Assembly (NCBI GenBank): GCA_947044405.1
Contig: CAMRHE010000157.1
Coordinates: 4,478,501-4,542,500, forward strand
From: Leptodactylus fallax
Taxonomy: Eukaryota > Chordata > Amphibia > Anura > Leptodactylidae
Direction: 5' to 3'
Length of the DNA stretch: 64,000 nt
Part shown: one piece after another, positions 11,501-24,400 of the stretch
Numbering within the stretch: the first letter of the stretch is position 1
Layout: each line of letters begins with the position of its first letter
Made by a program: the position numbers and the translations under genes
Notes under the pieces: generated by a model
Seen by the model: the letters and a program-made list of their open reading frames with translations, nothing else
Database searches by the model: none
Told to the model about the DNA's origin: nothing

Positions 11501-14500
11501 ATGCTGTGTTGGGGCCACTGCGGAGCATATAATGCTGTGTTGGGGCCACTGCAGAGCATATAATGCTGTGTGGGGGCCACTGCGGAACATATAATGCTGT
11601 GTTGGGGCCACTGCGGAGCATATGATGCTGTGTGGGGGCCACTGTGAGCATATAATGCTGTGTTGGGGCCACTGCGGAGCATATAATGCTGTGTTGGGGA
11701 CACTGCGGAACATATAATGCTGTGTTGGGGACACTGCGGAGCATATTATACTGTCCAAGTATTGTTTACATGCTGGGTGCTGCGCTGCTCATTCACCATG
11801 TTCTTGACAACTGCGGTTGTGGGTACTAAAGCTGTATCTCTTTCAAGTATCTGAGATATCGCTGCAGCACCCATAACCGTCACTATCAAGAATTTACTCT
11901 AGGGAGGGGGTAGGGGGATCCTGATGGGCAGCCAATGGAACCAATCCAGTTGCAGCTTGTTGCTGTAAGCGTCACTGACGTACTGATGCTGTGCGCGGCG
12001 GCGGGTTTCTGCATAGAAGCCCAGACCAGCAGTGTGAAAGGTAAGTACAACTTAACCATGCAAACAAAAAAACAACTTTTCCCCCTATTTTGCCCCCAAA
12101 TCTTTCAACTTCACTGACAACTCTGATAACTACAACCCCTAACAACTCCAGATGCTCTGGGTCTGTTGAGAGTTGTAATTCCCCCCTCCCACCCCAGCTA
12201 ATTTCTCACTGTATTGTTATGCTGGTGCCTGCTCTAGGGCTCCAGCATAACAATACCTAAGTTGCAGAAACTCCAATACTGCTATAGGGGAGACCAGTGA
12301 AGGAGCTACTGTATGGGCATATAAACATCAATATTCCTCCCTGTACAGTGGCCCCTTCACTGGTCCCCTATACTGTATGGGGACCATTGATGGGGTCATT
12401 GGGGGGGCAGTGATGGAGGCCAATAGCCTGGGGGACATTAAAGGAGTTGTGCAGGATAACATTTTTTTTTTTTTAATTACACTGGGGCAGGTAAAAAAAA
12501 ACAACAAACTTTCTCTCCTGTCCCTAGTGTCTCCCAGCGTGGTTCGGCCTGCAGCTCTGTTTTCTTCCAGCGCAAGTTCCCCCTGCACGTGACTACCTGT
12601 GACGTCACATGACCCCTGAAGCCAATCAGCAGCCTAAAGGAAGGGACCTGGGACGTCACAGCCAGTGAAGACTTCCGGCAAAAGAAGACAGCGGAGCTAC
12701 AGGACCGGACCGGGCTGGGACCTGCTGACACCGGAGCACCGGGGACAGGTGAGTATGTTTAGTATGTTTTTGTTTTTTTTGGGGGGGGGGATTAACTTCT
12801 CCCGGACTAATTATAAAAAAGACAAAAATTATACTGGACAACCTCTTTAAAGTGTGGCTCATTAGGGGGGTATATTAAAGGGGTTGTCCAGGCATAATTT
12901 GTTATGGTTTATCCTCAGGATACGCCATAGATATCTTATCTGTACGGGGCTGACCCCGGACTGATCAGTTGTACGGAGCCACTTCTGGCGCCCGTCCTGT
13001 ACACAATACGGGGCCAGAAGCAGAAAGCTCTGTCCACTGTGTATTAGCCGGGCACCTTCACTGCATCTCAGCCGGGAAACTAAACAGCGGATGGATCTTT
13101 CTGCTTTCGGCCCTGTGTTGTGTACAGAACAGGCTCCGGAAGTGGCTCCGAACAGCTCATAGGGCCGTGTGTCAGCCCCATACTGATCAGGTATTTATGG
13201 CCTATCCTGACCATAGGCCATAAAAAAAGGTAACTCTGGACAACCCCTTTAATATGCCCCACACAGTTTAATGTCCCCTCCACAGGATGTTATCCCCCAT
13301 CACTGCTCCCACACAATATAATGGCTCCATCACTGTTCCCCATACAGTATGGGGGACCAGTGAAGAGGCCACCATATGGGGGGACCAGTGAAGTGGCCAT
13401 AAAAAAATTTGGCCCAGACAACCCCTTAAAAGAGGTTGTCCATAAACTGGAGCGACCACTGTGTCGGCCGCCAGGGAGGTGTAAAAATAAAAAAATTTCA
13501 AAAAAAGCATATTCACCTGTCCCCAGCACCCTATTGTCCCCTGCCTCTATCTGTTCGGTCTCATAGTGGCCCCTCATTTCTGGAAATCCTGTACCTAATT
13601 GGTCTTAGCGGTCACATGAGGTGCAGGACTCCCAGCAAGGAGTCGCCGGCACGAGACTGAAAGGACACTGGCAGCGGACAACGGAACGCCAGGGACAGGT
13701 GCGTATGATTTTTTTATTTTTTTATTTTTTTATTTTACACCTTTCGCAAGGGACATGGGTTGCGCCAATTCCTGAACAACCTCTTCAAAGGATTTATCCA
13801 TATTTCTAATATTGATGGCCTGTCCTTAGGATAGGCCAGCAATATTACATCTGCGATGATACAACAGCCAGGACCTCTGCAGATCAGCTTTTCCAGGACA
13901 GTGTGTGTGAAAGATCCTCAGTGCGCCAACACCGCTTTGGCTCACACCTGAGTCTTCTTTCAATATAAAACCACACTCACCGCCAGTGAGGCCGGGTTCA
14001 CAAGATAAATACAAGACAAGCTTTCTAAATTTTATATATTTATTAACCCCTAAATGGGTCGTTATTAACATCTAACACATGCAGTTCAGAACAGATATGC
14101 AGATGTATGCAAGCTTAACAGTTACTAGTTACAAGATACAGTGCCATGAAATAAAAGGGCATAAAAGTGAAATAATTACTTTACCACACATCTCCTTGAT
14201 GTGGTTCTGTAGTCCAACACTCACACATGCTCTGTCATGTGTGAATAACCAGTGGAGGCTTCTCAGCATGTGGCATCAATACTGTGAAAGATCCTCAGTG
14301 CGCCAACACCGCTGTGGCCACACCTGAGTCTTCTTTCATATAAAAACCACACTCACCGCCAGTGAGTGCCGGGTTCACAAGATAAATACAAGACAAGCTT
14401 TCTAAATTTTATATATTTATTAACCCCTAAATGGGTCGGTATTAACATCTAACACATGCAGTTCAGAACAGATATGTAGATATATGCAAGCATTAACAGT

Positions 14501-17500
14501 TACTAGTTACAAGATACAGTGCAATAAAATAAAAGGGAATAAAGGTGAAATAATTACTTTACCACGCATCTCCTTGATGTGGCTCTATAATCCAACACTC
14601 ACACATGCTCTGTCATGTGTGAATAACCAGTGGAGGCTTCTCAGCATGTGACAACACAGTATATTCCAGCCTGCATGCTCTCATCACAGTCTCTCAGTAA
14701 ACTCTTGTAGTCTGTCTGTAAAAATCTGTAGTCTGTGATGGCCTTAGTATTCTCTTGTAGTCTCAGCCCAATCTCCTCCCATTGCCTCTTACCTCATCTT
14801 TTATACCCTTTATGCCACCTCCCAGAATGAGGTCACCGGCGGCAGCAAGTCTGATTGAATAATGCACTCAAGTCCAGATTTTTTGTATAGAGCTGAGACC
14901 AAGTGGAATGATACAATGTTATCAACCAGGTCTGATCTATCAGTGCAGACTGGATAATGCATGTCTTTGTTTGATCACTCGGGGCTGTGTAGGAATACAA
15001 TGGAGCCCTGCTGGGATGGATACAAAGCCCTATTGTTCCAGTGTTGCTACTACTGTCAATATACACCTAGGCTTATAGCTGCGCACATTATGAACAAATG
15101 CAAGTAAGAAGGGAGATACTATACCCAGAGATCAAAATACATCTCTGAGTTATAGCCATATTTAAGCAGAATCATCACACCTCCCCCTTTAGATGGGGCT
15201 TGCAGGAAGTAGGGGCCTACGCCCCTCTTCTGAAAGCACCTCCACCTCTAGCTTCTCAGGCTCTGGCCCCAAGGCTCCCTCACCTCCCCCCGGGGTCCCA
15301 GCAGACTCGGGCCTTGTCAGACTCCGAGGGTGGTTGCACGCCACGCGCCTTCAATATGTCCAGACTAGGGTCAGCTTGGACAGCATCTCTGAACTCTTGG
15401 CTGGAGTGAGACAAAAGAGAGGTGCATGTTACATAGCTGCCGGCCCCTTCTGGCTCTCTAGTCTGACTAGGGACGCTTCTAAGGCCCAGGCTCTGAGCCA
15501 CGTACACTTGGCTACCTCCTGCCTGTTTTGGGTCCGCTTTCTGAGTACTGGCATCCTGTGGAGCCACCCTCATGACCCCAGGTCTTTGGGATACCAGCTT
15601 AGAGACCCCATCCCGGCGGTCTCTCAGGGTCTCTCTCACCCTAGCCGCTACAGGTAAAGGTAACAATTCTAGGAGCCACGCTTTTCACTTGCCATACAGG
15701 GTGTAGCAGTGGGTTTAGGTAGTGCAGTGGTGCACATGGTATGGTGGGTGAGCAACATGGCTCCCAACATGTTATTACCTTTTGCCGCCCTGTCTCGGTA
15801 CCGCTGATCTGCAGGGGTCCTGATGGCGGGCCCCTAGAAGCAATTCCACTGGTGGGCCCTAGACATCCCAGTCTGACACTGCACATATATGTAGCAGTTG
15901 CATCGGGATCTTTCAGGGGGTCAAAGACTCCTCTGCAGCATGCAATATAAATGGTAGGTAGAGGAGGACACTGCTGCTGTTGGGCCATAAACATAACAAA
16001 CCGTTACTTACCTTTGCAGTGCCAATCACAGGCCACAATGGTGACCTTTTCACAAATGACACATGACTTCTTTGACATGCCGTTTGTGAATAGGTGACCA
16101 CTGAGGCCAATGATTGTCTGCAGCAGTCACCTGACACAAACAGCAGGGTGACCTGTATACAGACGAATGGCTGGAAACTGGTGAGTAATGGTTTGCTACT
16201 GTATGTTTTAGGCGACACTATCAACAGTATAAAATCCCTTTAACTCTTTAGATGCCTTGGTCAACTGCAACCGACATATCTTCCCGGCTACTTCCCAACA
16301 GACCAGTAAATCAGAAGCCCTCCTAAACCAGTGGACATCCTGGGGACGGGCATCGAGATTGTGAACACCTATAAGTACCTGGGTTTGCTCCTTAATAATA
16401 AGCTGGACTGGGCAGATCATATGGAGGCCCTGTACAGGAAGGGCCACAGCAGGCTCTATTCTTTACACATAGAGTGTTCTATTTCAAGTGTTTTATTTCT
16501 GTAAATGTTGATTATGGATAACAGGTAATGAAAACCCAAATCTAAGAAAATTAGAATATTGTAAAAAAGTTCAGTATTGTAAATTCAGTGTGTCACCTGC
16601 CAAGGTTTCCTAAACCTTTAAATGGTCCCTCAGTCTGGTTCAGTAGGAAACACAATCATGGAAGACGCTGATTATGAATTGAATTACTGAAACACTGAAA
16701 TGAATGAATGTTTCAAAGATATTCTAATTTATTGAGATGCACCTGTAGGCTAAGTTCCATCTGCTCCGTCCTCTGCAGGAGGGCCAGAATAACGTACAGG
16801 TGGACCAATAATATAGGACCCCAACAGACCCCACTGACTATACTAGAGTCCATCAGCTGTCCGTTGTAGCCCTGGTCGTGGGCCCTGGAGTCCTGGTGCT
16901 ACAGCTACAGTTCCACCACTGTATGTCCTAATCTGTCCAGGTACTCTGGTTTCCTCTCACACTCCAAAGACATACTGACAGGGAATTTGGATTGTGAGCC
17001 CTCTTGGAACTCTCTGGAACAGTGTTGACAATATCTCTGTAAAGTGCTGCAGAATATGATGATTCTATATAAGTGAATAAAATAATAATGTCAAGAGGAT
17101 AAAAACAATGGACATTGTAGTTTGCCTGAATAACAGATACAAATGGAAGACTTTATTTGTAGTAGCATTGCTCAGAGACCCATAGTACCATATTGTCATG
17201 GTAAGGTATAGCAGGTAGGTCACACTGTATACGATTGAAATCTTGCTCACCTTATAGAGTTGTGTGTATGACACAACTCATGAGCATTACCAGTATTCTC
17301 AGGAACTATAAAGCTACCCTTTGGGTGCTGCCACCTTGGTGACATGTAAATCCAATAAATTTAGGAGACCTATAGGATGATGAATAAGAATAAGGGAGGA
17401 AAAAAACCTCAGTCTTAGTTTGGTTGTAGCTAAACAGGTCAAGCAGAAGTATTCCAAAATTGTTAATTTTAAGTCTCAAAGTTACAGCAACCCTCCTCTC

Positions 17501-19185
17501 AATCTGGTTGTATCTGTCCTGATTGACAAGTCAATGGAATGTCACATTATTTTTTCCATCTAAAAAACGGAAAGCCTGTAATGTGGAACTTAACTTACCC
17601 TCCAATCCCCGGAATGCTAGAGGGCATTAGTTTTACTGTCATGGACAGCTTGGAGTCCCAGGGGGTTGGGCCATTAGGACAACAAACCTCCAATTGTTGG
17701 CATGCAGAGGGCAATTGGCATACAGAGTATCAACGCTCAGGGTGTCCCCATGTGAGTGAATAGAGAGACTAAGGATAGGCTAGATAACAGAGCCTCAAGG
17801 AGCCTGGAGTGAAGTATGAGATAGGAAGAGTGTGTAATGGTCTACTGGAACCTGGTAGGCAGATCTGTTTGTGGAAGCAACTCAGCTACCTTCACTCATG
17901 AGAGCTCTTGTGCAGGCAGCAGGGACGATTGCCGATCCCTGCTGCCGGTTAGTGTAATGGATGAGGACTTGGGGACAGCGGACGGAAGGTCAATGTTCCA
18001 TATAAATTATGTATGGTGGTCACTAATGGGGAATTATACTGTGGGTAAGGGGGTTACTAAGAAGCATATGGAAGAGGCACAATAATGGGGCATTATACTG
18101 TGTGGGGGCACTAATGTCCCATTAGTGCCCCCACACAGTATAATGCTCCTTATTGCTCCTACCCACAGTGTAATGCTCCTTAGTGCACCCCGTGTACAGT
18201 ATAATGCTACATTAATGCCCCTGCACAGTATAATGCTACGTTAGTGCCCCCTGCACAGTATAATGCCTTATTAGTCACCACTGCACAGTATAATGACATG
18301 TTAGTCAACACCTGTACATCTGTAATGCCACATTAGTCACCCGCCACACACAGTATGATGCCCCAACCTAATCCTAATTGTTCTTGTCTAAACCTGGGGT
18401 ACATCTTATAGTCAGATGCGTATATTGTCTGAAAAATACTAGAAATATTAGATGTGTTCAGCTCGGAGTACCCCTACCCCTGGACAGCCCATCATGCCTC
18501 GTAGACCATCATGGTAAAAACTGATGGTAAAAACTGATGACAATTTATGGTTTTGGAGTAGAAATTTGTTGAAAAGCCTGATGACAACTGATGAATTTTC
18601 GCATCATTTTTGGAATCAGTTGTAATAACTAAGGGACAAAAAAACTGATACTGAAGCAATTGACACTAGGTTCACACCTGCACCTGGGGTTCCGTTTGTC
18701 GGGTCTGATTGGGGACCTGAAAAATGGATACTTAACCAGCTTAAAAAGCTGTTACCCGAGGAGACCCACGGACACCACAGACTACAATAGGGCACCACCG
18801 GGTTTCCGCCTGAAAAATGTGGAAAAATGCGGAGAGAAAAGTCCTGCTTGCCTCCACATTTCTTAAGCGGGTTCAAGGACGGAAACCCCAAACGGAATAC
18901 AGGCGCAGGTGTGAACCTAGCCTGATATATGTGAACGTAACCTTATTAGTTATCAGTTCCATAGACTGTTTGAAGAGTTGCTCCTTTTTCCCCAAGTTTC
19001 AGTAAAAGACCTTTCAAGTATTATTGGTTGTTGTTACTATGTTCCTCTCCTGCACATTACAAGCTGACAGAAGGGATCTGCTGTTTAATTTTAACATTAC
19101 AGTTAATCAGGACCGATACAAACAGCAAGTCTGTTATATAAGATTGATATATCAATAGTGACATTTACAAGCAGAAAGTCTGCCA

Positions 19186-19241
<56 letters not shown>

Positions 19242-21433
19242 AGGACAGATAAAAGCAGCACCATTTTAACACATTGGTGGGCCCAGTGCAGAGCTTTCAT
19301 AAGATGGCTCTCCCACATCACCACCTGCTATTATACCCATCTGAAAGTTGCCAAAAACTGGTGACATTCAATGGGTGACAATGTGTTATCTGACTCATGG
19401 AACTTTCCGCCTGTCAGAAATTTTTTATATGTTCATCTCTAGTAATAATCGTTATTGCTATTATTTTAGCATGTAACGGATATCGCTAGAAAGGCGATAT
19501 TTTACTATAGAAAGATCAGGTATGGACAGGACAGGGACAGGGTCAAATGTAAACTTTATTGATGACTTTGTGTATGTGCTGTGTAAGTGTTTGGTGCAAC
19601 TCTTTTGGCCCTGCAACCTAGACAATGGTAAATCTCTGTGTCACAGCGCCAATAACTTCCTGGTTATGTTATGTTCAGAGGGGTATTACTTAAAATACCC
19701 CTGTAATTAGCTCCACCCACTTCTATGTTAACTCTGCCCATTCTCATCCATTTTTCTATGCGCCCCCACACAGTATAATCCTCCTACAGTCACCCTAACA
19801 TTATATGCCCCCACATTATAATGTTCCCCTCCAATTGCCCCACAGTATGAAGTCTCCTCTCCGGGTGTCCCAGTTTAAACTGGGGGAAACTAGAGGGGGA
19901 CATTAAACTAGGGGCAACTAGAGGCAGACATGTCCCCTTCCAGCTACCCCCAAGGTTTAATGTCCTCCTCCAGTAGCCCCCCAGTTTAATGTCCCCTTCC
20001 AACTTGCCCCCAGTTTAATGTCACCCTCCATCTACCCCCCAGTTTAATATTCCTCTTCATCTCCCCCCAGTTTAATGTTCCTCTCCGTCTGCCCCCAGTT
20101 TAATGTCCCCCTTCATCTGTCCCCAGTTTAATGTCACCTCCATCTGCCCCCCTAGTTTAATGTTCTTCATCTGCCCCCAATTTAATGTCCCCCCTTCATC
20201 TGCTCCATAGTTTAATGTCCCCCCTCCATCTGCCCCCAGTTTAATGCCCTCCTCCATCTGCCCCCAGTTTAATGTCACCCTCCATCTGCCTTCCTAGTTT
20301 AATTTCTCCCTTCATCTGCCCTCAGTTTAATGTGCCCTCTTCATCTGTCCCCAGTTTAACATAATAAAACACTGATACTCAGCTTTCCTTGCTTCGCTGC
20401 CGCTCTGTGAGGTCTCTTCTCCCGGACTGTTCGATGTGAGTGACGTCATCACATCGCACCCGCAGCTCCAGGGACCGTAGCACACAGGGATGTGCTTCAC
20501 ACACACTGGTGAAGCAGGGGTTGTCCACGGACGGCTCCTGCTTCATCACTGTATTTAACTCATCTAAGTCCAGAGAGGATGCAGATGAGTTGATACCGGG
20601 GACATACCTCCCGACAGGACCTGGAATCCGGACGATTGGGAGGTATGCCCAACATTGGCCCCAGTACCATAGGGCCTGGTGCAAGTGCACCGTTGGCCCT
20701 ATGGTTAAAGCGGCCCTGGATACAAGCAGAAAGTCTGCCATATATATCTATCGATCAATCATGACAGATACAAGCAGAAAGTCTGCCATATATATTTATC
20801 TATCAATCAAGACAGATACAAGCAGAAAGTCTTACATATATTTCTTTCAATCAGGCAAACTTAAAACTTTATTCTTACAATCCTCTGATGAATCAGAACA
20901 ACGGATGCCTTACATTGGTTCAATTATGCTTATATAAGCCATACATGTAGGCTATGAAAAACTTCAAATAATGAAGTTTTTATCCTAGCCACCTGAGTAC
21001 ACAAAATAGGATGACTTTTCCTATTTTCTGGAGTACATGTTTCAGTTTTCTGTGTCCTTATAGTAGGATAGTAACACTATATACAGGTGCATCTCTTAGA
21101 ATATTTTTGAAACGTTCATGCATTTCAGTAATTCAGTAATACAATTCATAATCAGCGTCTTCCATGATTGTGTGTCCTACTGAACCAGACTGAGGGACCA
21201 TTTAAAGGCTTAGGAAACCTTGGCAGGTGACACACTGAATTTACAATACTGAACTTTTTTACAATATTCTAATTTTCTTAGATTTGGGTTTTCATTACCT
21301 GTAATCCATAATCAACATTTACAGAAATGAAACACTTGAATCTAGAAAATATAGGAGGTCACTTTTTTAATGTAATTACTGAAATAAATAAACGTTTCAA
21401 AATATTCTAATTTATTGAGATGCACCTGTGTAT

Positions 21434-21472
<39 letters not shown>

Positions 21473-24400
21473 TTTTGCTCTGTAGACATTCACCTGCCAC
21501 TCCCTGGTGTATGGGGTAGGGGGCTATGCTCCATCACACAAACCCTGCTGTACTGGTTATACAGACAACATAGATGGGAAGTACCACCAATACGGCTGCC
21601 CCAGTAAAGTATTTTAAATTATGAAAATAAACAGCTGCAATATTTAAAAAGAGAACAAATATGTTTTTTTCTCTTCTAGAAACTTACATCTAAAAAATGA
21701 AAGTAAAATCAAATACAAGAGACATTTTGTTTAAAACATTACCTTTTCATGAAACCGTTTCCATTTTCAATCTTTTACAACAAAGCAGAAAGTGTTTTGG
21801 AGGAGAACTGGCAATTAATCCGACATAGTTTCATACTCTGTCATTATAGCATTATTCACGGATGTTTATCACAGGACTCTGAAAACCTCTCACTCTTTTC
21901 CATAAAAAAGAATGTGCTTTTTAAAAAAAATGAATTCACTGCAACCATTGTATAAGGTGTGTGGGTGTCATAAATGCCTACTCAAAATGTAAAGTGACTG
22001 TAGAGCAAATCCAAGTATAGAAATTTGCCAAGGAATATTAAAATATTGTCCACACAAGCGGTGCCTGCATCATTCATTCAGGGCCTCCTGCATCTCTGAA
22101 ACATACTATCAGCATTAATATACAGAACCCTGAGGATCCATTATGTCCACAATGTTTTTTAGCATTCTTCTCTAAGCTGTATGTATCACTGCTTTCTTAG
22201 CTCATCATATATGGCTGCTGGGTGTAGATACCAGTTGATTTGTGACTGACTATATGGAACTCTCTAAATCAACAAAGACTCGCAGGAAGATGTGGAATGT
22301 CAAGTCTGTAATGCTATTTGTGAAATTCAGTATGCTAGCAGAAGATACAGTATGCTCTGTCCCGTAAAACAACAAGTCGATCCAAAGTGGAAGCTGCATG
22401 TGTTATTATTATTATTATTTATAGAGCATCATTAATTCCATGGTGCTGGACATATAAGGCTTTACATACACATGTAAGTAAAGTTCAACAGAGCCAGGGC
22501 TTGACAACTGTTTTGGAGCCTAAAAGAAACCTTGAATGTGCCCACCTGCTGTAAGCACCCAAGACAGTGCCAGTCACAGTCTCAAAATAGCAGTGATTGG
22601 CACAATTCTACTAGTCATGTAACAATAAGTATCAGCCAAGTACAATAATACCATTTACAATTCTTACAGTGCCCAATTTGTACTAGAATCAGATTCCTCA
22701 TCGGTGACAGTCATACTACTGATCAGTTTGCTAAGGCATTGGAATGTACCATTTTTGCTGGGAAGACAGCTTTATCCAGGTGATTGTCTATTCTGTCTTC
22801 CCCTTGTCCTGAACCTACATTAAGCATTTTTGCTTTAATTTTTTTTTTTTTTGTTTGGTCTATAATGAACTTACAATTTGTCTTTTGTCATTAGGTTTAT
22901 ATTATATATATAACAAGTCATATGTTGCTCTTCCCTTTCTTTCTAGCTCTTTCTGTTTCATACAGTAACAATCACTGAACCGCAGACCTTTACCCAGTGC
23001 ACCACCAGAGGCAGCTTCCAGGAGCACTGGCAGGAAACAACCTACAACATGGTGAGCTTTGTGTGTCTCTTCCTGCTTCCTCTGCTGATCATGATCTCCT
23101 GTTACTCAAGAATTCTGCTGGAGATCTCAAAGCGCATGAGCAAGGGAACATGTGAGTACTAGAGGAGAACATCCACATTATAAGTTGGCTTTTATACCTT
23201 CTTTATTTTACATTCTTTCATATTCACACATCATGTGATGTTGATTATTTTAAGCCTATGATATAAGTTACTTCTGTTTGATCAGATTTAGAGAATATTA
23301 AAGGACGTTTCCTCTATCCATATTCACAACACCCTGATAATTGTGAGAACATGGTCCCCAGACTGTGATGTCTTTGCGTTCAGTGCTCAGCCATTTGCTA
23401 TACAGATTTTTCCCCACCTTTAAAATCAGGAGGTACTTATAATATTGAAGATCTTAATAAAGATTGTAATGAAAGTTGTGTGGTTCCCTGGGCTAGATCT
23501 TGCCACTGCATTCTCCACTTTCCCTACAGTAACAGTGTGAATTGTTTCTGACTGCCATACCCCAAAGCCAGTAAACTTGTAAATGTAATATTACTGTGTG
23601 AAGGGTCCCAAAAGGGCTAGGGAGAAGCTTTGCCTATAGCAGAGTCTTTAGAAATGGTTGTATTTGAGATCCTTGAGCAACCAATACAGTTACAAAAGGC
23701 TGGTTTCATACAGGATTTATTTTTTACCAAATCAACATAACACATTTATTAAATATCCTTTAGCATATATGCAGTTTTTTCTTTCTATAGTTATTAAACC
23801 CATGCTGTAATAGCCCTGTTTCACTGTAATTCACACTACACTAGTCCATTGCACATTCAGGGGAAGTAGAATATTTTATATTTATTATGTTGAACTGGAG
23901 AGGACCAGTTCATGGGAGCATTACCTGGTATAAAGTTATAAGCCCCCCCCCCCCTACGCTTTGGGTTACAATGAGAAGTGAGTCCATGAAACCTGAGAAC
24001 TCACAGTAATTAAATGGCCACTAACTTTTAAACAAACATTGCATGTAATAATGAAAAACTTTGTAATATATCTTATCAGAGAAAAATTTCTCTTTTTGCT
24101 CATATCAGGGTATTACCCTGCTCTCTCTTCCTCTGTTAAAAGACTTTTCACTCTGAAAATCCTTACTGCAGGTCACATGACTCAGATTACATGTCTAAAG
24201 AAGTCTATGAATGCAGATATGGAAGGAGTGAGCAGGGGCAGAGTGAAACACAGGCTTAAAGGGGTTGTCCAGGATGAAATAAAAATTACCCGTAAACTAC
24301 ACCCCCTCCCCCCACCTAACTTCTAATTTACTTATATTATAAAAAATCTATAATTGCCCATATCCCTGGGGCAGTCATGTGACCGCCCCAGGGACAGTTT

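Larger units (their letters stand above)
8575..22946 (+). other. Receptor intron 1 (14.4 kb, repeat-rich)
   Basis: Phase-0 intron from GTATAG to a T/C-rich tract ending TTTCTAG. It is filled with minisatellites, MITEs, LINE/SINE fragments and an LTR retrotransposon end, listed separately. No additional conserved exon was recognised inside it. Confidence 0.9.

Noticed and set aside
10722..11754. CRISPR-like regular spacing
   Set aside because: There are no unique spacers between repeats, units are contiguous and degenerate, and the DNA is vertebrate.
10600..11758. Long minus-strand frames (up to 367 codons) of HSIICSAVAPTQ-type repeats
   Set aside because: They arise from a 31-bp tandem repeat that is open in all three reverse frames; no start context, domain or splice support.
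15193..15657. Forward 154-codon frame
   Set aside because: Low-complexity Ser/Pro-rich translation antisense to the inferred retrotransposon internal region; no recognisable domain.
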